From positions 1 through 17,659 of the forward strand of contig JADGDW010000100.1 of the NCBI GenBank assembly GCA_016744725.1: a DNA stretch of 17,659 bases, written 5' to 3'. This DNA is from Candidatus Albibeggiatoa sp. nov. BB20. GTDB taxonomy: Bacteria; Pseudomonadota; Gammaproteobacteria; Beggiatoales; Beggiatoaceae. Positions 7,882-15,426 of the stretch are shown here, piece by piece. The notes beneath the pieces are model-generated. The model saw only the letters and a list, made by a program, of their open reading frames with translations, ran no database searches and was not told the origin of the DNA. A program made the position numbers and the translations under genes. Position 1 is the first letter of the stretch; every line of letters starts with the position of its first letter.

Positions 7882-8982
7882 ATGCAATCATTTAAAAAAC
7901 TTATAAGTCAATACATGCAGCAACATAAAATAGGAGATGCTGAACTTGCAGAAAAACTAGGCATACAAAGACAAACTATTTTTCGCTGGCGCAAAGGTAC
8001 AATTAAATCACCCAATTGTGATTTGGTAAGACAATGTACTGAATTGTTTGAATTATCTGATACGCAACGCTACGAACTACTGACTTCAGCGGGCTTCCCT
8101 GATTTACAAGCTGCAATGCCAATCAGTCAAACTAAAACGCCTACAGTTGTCAATGAACAAACTTGTGTACCCGTTGTAACGCGCCCGATTTCACAACCAT
8201 GCCAATTTTTTGGACAGACCAAATTACTCCAAAGAATCTATGAAGCGTGGAATAAACAAGCGGTGGTCGAACATGTTTCTGTGGTGGGTGAAAGAAGAGC
8301 GGGTAAAACCTCATTACTCAATTATTTATATTTCATTCATACAAATGCAAATTCAAAGTTACGTGATACGCAACAAATTTTATCTAAACCTTATCAATGG
8401 ATATTGCTTGATTTTGAGAATTTAAAAATACAATATCCTAAACATCTGCTGATTGACATGTTAAGACAATTAAATGTCAAAGCAGATACAAACGCAGACT
8501 TGATTGATTTGACCATTCAGTTAGAAGAAAACTTGCAACAACCAACTATAATATTAATGGATAACATTGAAAAAGGTTTGCAATCCCAACATTTAGATGC
8601 GACGATTTGGGATTATTTGCGGCATCTGGGTGAGCATGGCGCAAGTGGACAAATTGGATTTTGTAGTGCTTCGCGTTATTCTATCGAAGAATTGGAAAGC
8701 ATTGCCAATGAACAAGGTAAAACTTCACCTTTTTCTAATGTATTTGAAACACTTAATATTAAACCCTTTACCGAATCAGAAACCCAAGAACTTCTCAGTT
8801 ATGCCCCACGCCAATTAGATGCTGAAGACATCGCTTGGATATGGGAAAAAAGCCAAGGCTGGGCAGTTTTAGTACAAATTTTATGTAAAGTGGCGTTAGA
8901 CAAACAGGAATACGGTCAACAATGGCAACAAATGGGATTGAAAAAAATCAAATCCTATCAATATTTACTCGACCCTTCGTAA
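7882..8982 (+). CDS. XRE-type HTH and P-loop ATPase protein (probable N-terminal part of a split gene)
   Basis: 366 residues from ATG 7882, chosen because the HTH starts directly after it; the frame extends open to 7750 without a ribosome binding site. Residues ~5-65 are an XRE/Cro-type helix-turn-helix (DAELAEKLGIQRQTIFRWRKG), ending in the usual YELLTSAGF. Residues ~105-330 are a STAND/AAA-like P-loop ATPase: Walker A GERRAGKTS at 136-144 and a Walker B-like strand ILMDNIE with Asp227, where the usual Glu after the Asp is Asn228, so hydrolysis may be weakened. The frame stops at 8982 after YQYLLDPS. The next + frame (from 8922) carries on with sequence that looks like the direct continuation, so this is probably half of one protein (see findings). 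As a cytoplasmic protein it would bind DNA or act as an NTP-dependent switch; the ligand is unknown. Confidence 0.75.
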   Translation: MQSFKKLISQYMQQHKIGDAELAEKLGIQRQTIFRWRKGTIKSPNCDLVRQCTELFELSDTQRYELLTSAGFPDLQAAMPISQTKTPTVVNEQTCVPVVTRPISQPCQFFGQTKLLQRIYEAWNKQAVVEHVSVVGERRAGKTSLLNYLYFIHTNANSKLRDTQQILSKPYQWILLDFENLKIQYPKHLLIDMLRQLNVKADTNADLIDLTIQLEENLQQPTIILMDNIEKGLQSQHLDATIWDYLRHLGEHGASGQIGFCSASRYSIEELESIANEQGKTSPFSNVFETLNIKPFTESETQELLSYAPRQLDAEDIAWIWEKSQGWAVLVQILCKVALDKQEYGQQWQQMGLKKIKSYQYLLDPS

Positions 8983-11258
8983 ACCAGACGACAGCACAGT
9001 TGCATCCAAATCTTTTGATTGCGGCAATGCAGCTGTGGCAATGGCTGTTTTTCACACCGCAACAGTGGGATAAATACATCACACAAATAGATGAACAGCT
9101 GTTACCTGATTTTGCACTCAGCGAATTAACAGCAACCCATTGGCAACAATTATCTAAAATCTTAGGCTTGATTTATTTTTGGCTACCGCTGTTTAGTGTC
9201 TGCTTTGTTGCATGTTCACTGTTTGTTTTAAATGTCCCGTGGCTACATATTGCCAGAGCCAGCATGTATAGCTTTATCATTGTTTTTATAGGTAATTTGA
9301 TGCTAGGGTTGATGGTAAGTGTGATCTATGGCTTTGTGATAAGTCATATTATTGGACTGAGCGTCGGTTTGTTTTTTTGCCTTGGTATTTGCGTTTTACC
9401 CAATGATGCAACGTTATGGAAACATTTATCAATCAGCAGCAGTTTTTTTGCAATGGCTTATGTGGTTTATCTCTCTACACAATTTTATCAATTTAAACTG
9501 AATAGCCCATTCTGGGGAAACGTATTTATTTCAATATTTATCGTCTTGTTCTTAACAGTCGTGTCTGGGGTTTTATGGGTAGGATTTCAAACAATACCTT
9601 GGTTATTTAATTTTACAGGTCTCGAAAAAATACATTTACAAATAATAGGTTTATCAATCGTCATTGCAGCCATAACGGCTTTTTTACTACGAAGCTGGCT
9701 ATGGGCGATCTTGTTTTCTAGTTTACTTGGTTTTTTTATATTTATAGCTGTTAATATTAAAATTACTGAAAATGGTAGTATTATTAATAGTTTTACAGGT
9801 AGTTTACTTAATACCGCTATTTTTGTTGCTTGTTATACGCTTTCCTATTTAATGACTTACCATCTTGCTAATCCCAAAGCCGCGACGATTTCAGGTTTGC
9901 TTGGTGTGGCTGTGTATTACATTGGTTTTTATCTGTATCACAATCCCAGTGCCTATATGCTTGTTACTTATTGTGGTATTGCCATTTTGTGTGGTTTTTA
10001 TTTGCCTCAAATGAATCTCGCTCAAACTAAAAAAATACTTATTCAAGGCATTTTATCCATAAATCAATTTATTCATCCTGAAAAACTATATTTACTCTCA
10101 CATTTGCAAACATGGCGCAATCTGATTCATGACACAGCACAAAAGGTTATGATTGCCACATCGCCTGAACAAAAAGCAGATAATCCTTATATTATTGGCG
10201 TGCCATTGAATTTAAATAGCGAATCTATGTTTGTGGGACGGCAAGATATTATTCAAAAAGTAGAGCAATTGTTACAAAACCAGCAGCACGCACCGATTAT
10301 GCTGTATGGACAACGACGGATTGGTAAAACATCCCTTTTAATTCAATTCAATAACAAACTGCCTGAGCAATATATTCCACTGTTTATCAACTTTCAAAAA
10401 TTCAGTTTAGTGAAAAGCAGTATCGAATTTTTATATATGTTAGGGCATGAAATTTGCCATTCTGCCAAAAAACACCGAAATATCCAATTTCCTAAGTTAG
10501 AGCGTCAACAGCTAGCGTCTGAACCAATGATTACATTTGATAATTGGCTAGATGAATTAGAATCTATTGTGGGGCAAAACACGTTATTTTTAACATTTGA
10601 TGAATTTGAATCTTTGGAAAACTCATTTAATCGGGGAAAATTAGATCAAGATGAGGTTTTAAGTCTATTACGTACCCTAATTCAGGAACATGACAAAATC
10701 AAAGTGCTCATTGCAGGAGCTTATTTATTGGAAGAATTTAGTGGCTGGCAAAATTATCTGGTTAATGTAGAAATGGTTTATTTAGGATATTTAACAAAAA
10801 GAGAGGCAGTTCAATTAGCAGGGAAGTCAAATTCAATTCAATATGAACCAGATGCACTACAACATATTTCATATTTAACCCACAACCATCCAGCCTTAAT
10901 TCAATTAATATGCAAGGAGTTAATCAATCAATTAAACTTCTCACCATCTACACATTTACGACGTAAAGTTAATTTGAACGATATAGAACACGCAGCAAAT
11001 GAAGCTTTAAAAACAGGACGCGCGTTATTTTCTCATGCAACACACCCAAGTCATTATTCTGATATAGAATTGAAATTATTGAAATTATTAGCTCAAGATC
11101 AGGAATGGGTAAGCCGAAATGAAATATTAAAGGCTATCAGTGTTGACGATTTAGATATTGCTCTCACCCGATTACAACAACGACAATTAATTAAAATATC
11201 GGCTGATCAACACTATTTTCAATTTGAAATTGAATTAATACGACGCTGGTTTGCATAA
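8922..11258 (+). CDS. Multi-pass membrane protein with P-loop ATPase and winged-helix domains (probable C-terminal part of a split gene)
   Basis: 778 residues if started at ATG 8922, which overlaps the previous frame by 61 nt and has only a weak upstream AGGA. Residues from about 19 (PFVNQTTAQLHPN) look genuine; the first ~18 are probably out-of-frame sequence. Residues ~78-365 contain about ten hydrophobic membrane segments. A second ATPase follows: FVGRQDIIQKVEQLL, Walker A GQRRIGKTS at 463-471, and Walker B LFLTFDEFE with Asp560-Glu561, i.e. a complete active site of the AAA/ORC-like type. The last ~75 residues read as a winged helix (IELKLLKLLAQDQEWVS through ALTRLQQRQLIKIS). With the upstream frame this gives HTH-ATPase-membrane-ATPase-winged helix. 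It may be a membrane-attached NTP-dependent regulator; function is not known. No terminator is obvious after the stop. Confidence 0.75.
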   Translation: MATNGIEKNQILSIFTRPFVNQTTAQLHPNLLIAAMQLWQWLFFTPQQWDKYITQIDEQLLPDFALSELTATHWQQLSKILGLIYFWLPLFSVCFVACSLFVLNVPWLHIARASMYSFIIVFIGNLMLGLMVSVIYGFVISHIIGLSVGLFFCLGICVLPNDATLWKHLSISSSFFAMAYVVYLSTQFYQFKLNSPFWGNVFISIFIVLFLTVVSGVLWVGFQTIPWLFNFTGLEKIHLQIIGLSIVIAAITAFLLRSWLWAILFSSLLGFFIFIAVNIKITENGSIINSFTGSLLNTAIFVACYTLSYLMTYHLANPKAATISGLLGVAVYYIGFYLYHNPSAYMLVTYCGIAILCGFYLPQMNLAQTKKILIQGILSINQFIHPEKLYLLSHLQTWRNLIHDTAQKVMIATSPEQKADNPYIIGVPLNLNSESMFVGRQDIIQKVEQLLQNQQHAPIMLYGQRRIGKTSLLIQFNNKLPEQYIPLFINFQKFSLVKSSIEFLYMLGHEICHSAKKHRNIQFPKLERQQLASEPMITFDNWLDELESIVGQNTLFLTFDEFESLENSFNRGKLDQDEVLSLLRTLIQEHDKIKVLIAGAYLLEEFSGWQNYLVNVEMVYLGYLTKREAVQLAGKSNSIQYEPDALQHISYLTHNHPALIQLICKELINQLNFSPSTHLRRKVNLNDIEHAANEALKTGRALFSHATHPSHYSDIELKLLKLLAQDQEWVSRNEILKAISVDDLDIALTRLQQRQLIKISADQHYFQFEIELIRRWFA

Positions 11259-11423
11259 TTAGCTTGACTTTATTTTATACTAATTTGTACAAAGTGTTAG
11301 TGCATTTTTGTAATGTTTCAAAATCGAAAAATCATGACTATGTTTGACTTAAATACAAATAAGATTCATTCTTAATTAAAATTCATATTTCTGCCACTTT
11401 TTTTCAATTTTCCTCAATCCTTT

Positions 11424-11453
11424 TTTACTATTAAGTTTTATTTTTGCTAGAAT
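11424..11453 (+). promoter_or_regulatory. Probable extended -10 promoter for the multihaem cytochrome gene
   Basis: TGCTAGAAT at 11445-11453 matches an extended -10 element (TGn then TAGAAT, five of six consensus bases). The -35 position (TTACTA, 11425-11430, 17 nt spacer) matches poorly, as is common for extended -10 promoters. Transcription would start near 11460, just before the ribosome binding site. Confidence 0.45.
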
Positions 11454-11476
11454 AAGTATTGCTTATATGCAATTAA

Positions 11477-11484
11477 GGAGGAGG
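11477..11484 (+). promoter_or_regulatory. Strong ribosome binding site deciding the start at 11494
   Basis: GGAGGAGG ends 9 nt before ATG 11494, whose product starts with a signal peptide. The in-frame ATG at 11467 lies upstream of this site and would put it inside the coding sequence. Confidence 0.85.
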
Positions 11485-11493
11485 CCACACCAC

Positions 11494-13887
11494 ATGAAAA
11501 CTGTCATAACAACCTTTATTATCACATCGATGATGATATTTGCACTGCTACTGTCGCCGCTCGCTCGAGCTAATGCGCCAGAGTCAGGCTGTTTAACTTG
11601 TCATAATGGCATTGAGGGAATGGGAACACCTGCAATGCAAGCGACCGTAAAAGCCATGTCTACACAACATGGTGACCCCGAAGGCTGTATTTATTGTCAC
11701 GGCGGTAATCCTGAAGCCACAACAAAAGAAGAAGCACATACAGGTTCACCTGAAAGCTTGATACAAGCAAAAGGCCCTCAAATGTTCTATCCAGACCCCG
11801 GTAGTATTTGGGTTAATGAAAACACCTGTGGTCAATCTGCTTGTCACGCGGGTTATGCAAATCGTTTAGAAAAAGCCTTGATGAATACAGAAGCAGGTAA
11901 ATTACAAGGTAACTTATGGGCATGGGGTTATCAAAAAGACCATAAAACAGTGTGGGGCAATTATGATGTAAAAGATGAAGATGGCAACGTCCCAGCTGTC
12001 GGTACAGATGCGTATAAAGATTATATGGTTAAAATGATGGCGGCGCATACTGACCAATTTGCAGACGAATTAAAACAAGTCCCTGATCCTAAAGTAGATG
12101 ATATTCCAGAAAATCCAAATCATGCAGGTTTAACTTATTCACGTCAAGAATGTCAGCGTTGTCACGTTGGGGTTACAGGTCGTGAAAAACGTGGTGATTT
12201 CCGTGGTAGTGGTTGTTCAGCCTGTCACGTACCTTATAGTAATGATGGCTTTTACGAAGGCAACGACCCAAGCATCAACAAAGATCAACCCGGTCATATC
12301 TTAACCCACCAAATTCAAGCTACTCGCAAAAATAAAGTTAAAGTCGGCGATATTGAATATTCAGGTATTCCAACTGAAACATGTAACTCTTGTCATAACC
12401 GTGGTAAACGGATTGGCGTGAGCTATCAAGGTATTATGGAATTCCCTTATGGCAGTCCTTATGATCCTGAAGGTGGAAAACAACCTAAGTTACATACCAA
12501 AAAATACTTATTTATCAAAGATGATTTACATCACCAAGTGAACAGCCGTCCAGAAAATCCACAAGGTGGCATGCTGTGTCAAGATTGTCATACATCGATT
12601 GAAATGCATGGTGATGGCAATATTCCTGGAACAACTTTAGCGCAAGTTGAAATTGAATGTACGGATTGTCACGGTACGCCTGACGTTTATCCTTGGGATT
12701 TACCATTGGGTTATGGTGAAGAATTTAAACAAGATATTCCTCAAGACCCTCGTGGTTTAGGTGATAAATGGCCTGCATTCATGGCGTTTGCAACATATTA
12801 TGAGCCAAAAAATGGTTATCTTTTAAGTGCGCGTGGTAATCCATTAGGCAACGTGGTGAAAGATGGCGAAGATGTGATTTTACATTCAGCATCGGGTACG
12901 GATTTCAAAGTCCCAATATTGAAGAAAATCAAAGATGATGATAGCTGGCGCAGTCTTGATGGCAAAGTCGCAATGACCAAAGTCGCAAGCCATATGGAAA
13001 ATATGGAATGTTACGCCTGTCATGCTGACTGGGTGCCTCAATGTTATGGTTGTCACATCACAGTTGATTACTCTGAAGGCAAAACCAGTGTTGACTGGAT
13101 TCGTAATGCCAATGCACGCGGTGAAGATGGTTTAACGCCTGATGCTGCGTATGACACTGACGGTTTACATGGTCCGGGTAAAGTATCAGAAACCCGTTCA
13201 TATTTACGTTGGGAAACTCCTATTTTAGGTGTTAACGGTGAAGGTCGTGTCACACCAATGATGCCGGGTTGTCAAGTGATTACAACAGTGATTGATAAAG
13301 ACGGTAACACAGTTGCACATAACAAGATTTGGGAAACCCCTGAGGGCCCTGGTTTAGATATGGCAGCAGTTCAACCTCATACAGCAGGTCGTCAAGCGCG
13401 TACTTGTGAAAGTTGCCATAATAATCCTAAGACTTTAGGCTATGGTATTGAAGATGGACGTTTTAATAAGAAAATGAGTACCCCAATGTACGTGGATTTA
13501 GAAACCGCACAGGGTGAAATTATTCCTAGTAAAACTCAAATTCAATCACAAGCAGTACCGGGCTTAGATTGGGACTTAACTCAAATTGTCACTCGTGATG
13601 GTAAGCAGCTCGTTTCTAGTGGTTCACACTGGCCATTGACAGGTCCTTTATCTCAAGAACAACGTGAGAAAATGGAGCGCACTGGTGTATGTATGGGTTG
13701 CCATAAAGAAATGACTAATGACGAGTTATGGAGCAAAGTGAACTCTGATAAAGTGCTTAATGACCAAGAACATATTGATCGTGTCAATCAGTTATTACGC
13801 AAAGCCGCTGGTATGGAAGCAGAAGAAAAAGCCGCTAACGAAGCCGCCGATAAGGCACTCAATGATGCTAAGGCTAACGCTAAATAA
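11494..13887 (+). CDS. Periplasmic multihaem cytochrome c with twelve predicted haem sites
   Basis: 797 residues. A signal peptide (about 1-28, ending LARANA) exports it for haem attachment; there is no lipobox or membrane anchor. I count eleven CxxCH motifs, at Cys33, 65, 220, 241, 297, 362, 389, 506, 517, 638 and 733, plus one CX4CH (Cys112, GQSA, Cys117, His118). Many additional histidines could serve as distal ligands. Two haem-free stretches of over 110 residues (394-505 and 522-637) separate the later haems and may be beta-rich or hold a substrate site. The C-terminus (~755-797) is a helical Ala/Glu/Lys-rich tail. A periplasmic electron-transfer or oxidoreductase role on an inorganic substrate is likely. 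I cannot match it to a characterised enzyme such as octahaem nitrite, tetrathionate or sulfite reductases, and the CX15CH motif of MccA is absent. The gene has its own promoter and terminator and no partner gene. Confidence 0.88.
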   Translation: MKTVITTFIITSMMIFALLLSPLARANAPESGCLTCHNGIEGMGTPAMQATVKAMSTQHGDPEGCIYCHGGNPEATTKEEAHTGSPESLIQAKGPQMFYPDPGSIWVNENTCGQSACHAGYANRLEKALMNTEAGKLQGNLWAWGYQKDHKTVWGNYDVKDEDGNVPAVGTDAYKDYMVKMMAAHTDQFADELKQVPDPKVDDIPENPNHAGLTYSRQECQRCHVGVTGREKRGDFRGSGCSACHVPYSNDGFYEGNDPSINKDQPGHILTHQIQATRKNKVKVGDIEYSGIPTETCNSCHNRGKRIGVSYQGIMEFPYGSPYDPEGGKQPKLHTKKYLFIKDDLHHQVNSRPENPQGGMLCQDCHTSIEMHGDGNIPGTTLAQVEIECTDCHGTPDVYPWDLPLGYGEEFKQDIPQDPRGLGDKWPAFMAFATYYEPKNGYLLSARGNPLGNVVKDGEDVILHSASGTDFKVPILKKIKDDDSWRSLDGKVAMTKVASHMENMECYACHADWVPQCYGCHITVDYSEGKTSVDWIRNANARGEDGLTPDAAYDTDGLHGPGKVSETRSYLRWETPILGVNGEGRVTPMMPGCQVITTVIDKDGNTVAHNKIWETPEGPGLDMAAVQPHTAGRQARTCESCHNNPKTLGYGIEDGRFNKKMSTPMYVDLETAQGEIIPSKTQIQSQAVPGLDWDLTQIVTRDGKQLVSSGSHWPLTGPLSQEQREKMERTGVCMGCHKEMTNDELWSKVNSDKVLNDQEHIDRVNQLLRKAAGMEAEEKAANEAADKALNDAKANAK

Positions 13888-13912
13888 TTCTGTTTTTAAG
13901 TAGATAGTGAAG

Positions 13913-13945
13913 AACCCCATGAGCTTTGGTTTGTGGGGTTTTTTT
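13913..13945 (+). terminator. Rho-independent terminator of the cytochrome gene
   Basis: A stem AACCCCA (13913-13919) pairs with TGGGGTT (13934-13940), extendable by one T-G pair, with a ~14 nt loop, and runs directly into further T residues (seven T in a row from 13939). It lies 25 nt after the stop. The reverse strand lacks a clean T run, so it mainly serves the + strand. Confidence 0.85.
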
Positions 13946-14029
13946 ATGGATGATTAAAAGGAATGTCGTCAATGTGGTATTAAATAAAAATTGTTCGAAA
14001 GAGGCTATTTTATGCCTTAATAGAATAAG

Positions 14030-14272
14030 TTATCCAATAATAGATAAAGCAATATAAGGTACAAGATTGAAGAGAATATAGAATATTTTGAATAACCCAA
14101 GAAAAGCATACATTAATATGTCAAATGTCTCCCTAGGAATCACAAACCATTTGCGTTGGCTTTGATAAACTAATTCTGGAATTAATAAATAAATCGTAAT
14201 CCAAAATAGTAATAATCCACCATTGATAAGCGTACACCACATAAAAAAGGCTGTTATCGTTTGTAGTTCCAT
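14030..14272 (-). CDS. Small two-helix membrane protein, DUF6868-like
   Basis: 80 residues with AGGAA 6 nt before the ATG. Two hydrophobic helices (residues ~8-32 and ~52-79) flank a short polar loop (QSQRKWFVIPRETF). The pattern FFMWCTLINGGLLL, a central KWF-IPRE segment and the terminal LVPYIALSIIG fits, from memory, a family of ~80-residue bacterial inner-membrane proteins named DUF6868; its function is not known. It lies 92 bp downstream of the bufferin-like gene on the same strand and may be transcribed with it, although a small hairpin sits between them. No catalytic or metal-binding motif is visible. Confidence 0.75.
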   Translation of the reverse strand: MELQTITAFFMWCTLINGGLLLFWITIYLLIPELVYQSQRKWFVIPRETFDILMYAFLGLFKIFYILFNLVPYIALSIIG

Positions 14273-14302
14273 GATGTATTCCTATGGTGATTGATCTGAC
14301 TA

Positions 14303-14332
14303 TCCACCGCATCAGGGGATAAATACGGTGGA
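14303..14332. repeat. Intergenic hairpin between the bufferin-like gene and the small membrane gene
   Basis: TCCACCG (14303-14309) pairs perfectly with CGGTGGA (14326-14332) around a 16 nt loop. There is no T run on the minus strand, so it is not a clear terminator; it may attenuate read-through or stabilise the upstream mRNA. Confidence 0.4.
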
Positions 14333-14364
14333 ATTTATTATAAATGTAGATTTAAAAGGTAGGC

Positions 14365-14739
14365 TTAACTTTCTTCAACTTCAGTAGTTGTTGCTTTTTC
14401 TTCAATTGCGACTGTTTCTTCAGGTGTAACTTGTTCTACTTCAGAGGTTTTTTCTGTTTCGGCTGGCGCAGATTCAACAGGTGTTGCAGCTTGTTTCAAT
14501 GTTGAACCAACAATTTTTTCACATGTGCCCGCAGGAACATAAATCCATTCTTCTGGATCGCTATCAGTTTTGGCATTACCTGAACAACTGTGTTTGCTTG
14601 TACCACAATCATTTAGGCCTGCTTTCACAATACCTGCACATTTTTCAAATCCTGGTTTACCCGCTAAGGCTTGACCAGAAACAGAACTTAATGCAATGAA
14701 TAATGCACTGCTTAGAACGGTGTTCATCATTGGTTTCAT
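14365..14739 (-). CDS. BufA1/DUF2282-family bufferin-like periplasmic peptide with acidic tail
   Basis: 124 residues with GGAGA 7 nt before ATG 14739. A signal peptide (~1-26, SGQALA) precedes a core with four cysteines, Cys34, 45, 52 and 73, in the segments KCAGIVKAGLNDCG, HSCSGNAKTD and WIYVPAGTCEKIVG, which is the DUF2282 pattern. Members of this family are known as bufferins: precursors modified at cysteines by an MNIO (DUF692) enzyme, exported, and binding copper or other metals. No MNIO or BufC gene lies within the window, so the modifying enzymes would have to be elsewhere, or this copy is unmodified. After Cys73 comes an unusual ~45-residue tail rich in Glu, Thr, Ala and Val with no cysteine. 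The small membrane protein gene downstream may be co-transcribed. The family call is good; the metal role here is inferred. Confidence 0.8.
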   Translation of the reverse strand: MKPMMNTVLSSALFIALSSVSGQALAGKPGFEKCAGIVKAGLNDCGTSKHSCSGNAKTDSDPEEWIYVPAGTCEKIVGSTLKQAATPVESAPAETEKTSEVEQVTPEETVAIEEKATTTEVEES

Positions 14740-15048
14740 GACGTATTCTCCATCGTGGTTAAATAAGTTCTAGGTACTAAACTTGAGACAAAAACGCAGC
14801 CGTAAATAGCAGCTATCTATAAAGACCTTGGATATAGAAAAATTATTCCCAATTTTTTTAAAATTTCATGAAAGAATAAGAATTAATTGGATTTAGAAAG
14901 CATGTTCAATTTATTGAAGCTAAAGAATAGCTCAAATACCATAGAGTAGATTGCAGGATATTTTTAATAAATAGTGATTTGGTTTTATTCCCCAGCTTGG
15001 CTGAGGAAATCTTGGATTCAAGCTTGTTAAGTAGCAGATATTGGCGAC
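14740..15048. other. Intergenic region between the bufferin-like gene and the SET gene (309 bp)
   Basis: AT-rich, no gene seen on either strand. The part next to 14740 must carry the promoter of the bufferin-like gene; a possible minus-strand pair (TTGTCT, 17 nt, ACTTAT) is too weak to call. A strong short hairpin near 14988-15008 lies downstream of the SET gene. Confidence 0.5.
14988..15008. repeat. Nine-base-pair hairpin downstream of the SET gene
   Basis: TTCCCCAGC (14988-14996) pairs with GCTGAGGAA (15000-15008) with one wobble pair and a three-base loop. It sits 40 bp after the SET gene stop on the minus strand. It is followed there by AATAAAACC-like sequence and not a T run, so termination is possible but unproven. 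Confidence 0.4.
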
Positions 15049-15426
15049 TTATTTAAAATCGTCCGCATCGGCTCGATGATCTTCATCATAATAATTAACA
15101 GTCAGCTCTGTACCTTCAGGTATATCCTTTAATGCAATATTAGTTGGATTCTCTGACGACACATTACAATCAGGGCTGTGGTTCATATACTTTGCATTGT
15201 CGATGGGCATACAATAATTATCAGCCCCAAACGGATAAGGTACGGCAACATTATGAATAAATTCTGCGGCGGCTTGTGGTAATTGTTCAATCTGTTCTGC
15301 TGTAAAAACAATATCGATCGCAGGGTCAAACGTCCAAACCGCTGTGCCTTTTTTAATAAATTCACCCGCAAAAACCCCGACGCCATGAATCGGGCTGGCA
15401 GCTAAATAAGTTTTAACTAATAACAT
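15049..15426 (-). CDS. Small SET-domain protein, last gene of the polyamine operon
   Basis: 125 residues from ATG 15426, which has GAGG (15436-15433) 6 nt upstream; an ATG two codons earlier (15432) abuts that site and is too close. It is essentially a bare SET domain: the N-terminal strand pair SPIHGVGVFAGEFIKKG (11-27), the conserved NHS motif (82-84, in KYMNHSPDCN) and ELTVNYY (107-113), the counterpart of the usual ELTYDY. The C-terminus is acidic (DEDHRADADDFK), without the cysteine-rich post-SET zinc site. SET proteins transfer methyl groups from S-adenosylmethionine to lysine; the bacterial substrate is unknown. The start lies inside the end of the carboxynorspermidine dehydrogenase gene (14 nt overlap), so the two are co-translated. 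Confidence 0.82.
   Translation of the reverse strand: MLLVKTYLAASPIHGVGVFAGEFIKKGTAVWTFDPAIDIVFTAEQIEQLPQAAAEFIHNVAVPYPFGADNYCMPIDNAKYMNHSPDCNVSSENPTNIALKDIPEGTELTVNYYDEDHRADADDFK

Noticed and set aside
11287..11311. Six-base inverted repeat after the ATPase gene as a terminator
   Set aside because: The stem is only six A/T-rich pairs with a long loop and no T run; too weak to call.
12515..13253. Minus-strand frames of 60-65 codons inside the cytochrome gene
   Set aside because: They are antisense shadows of a gene with twelve haem motifs in the sense frame.
14481..14699. A 72-codon + strand frame opposite the bufferin-like gene
   Set aside because: The opposite strand has a signal peptide, ribosome binding site and conserved four-cysteine core; this frame has none of these.
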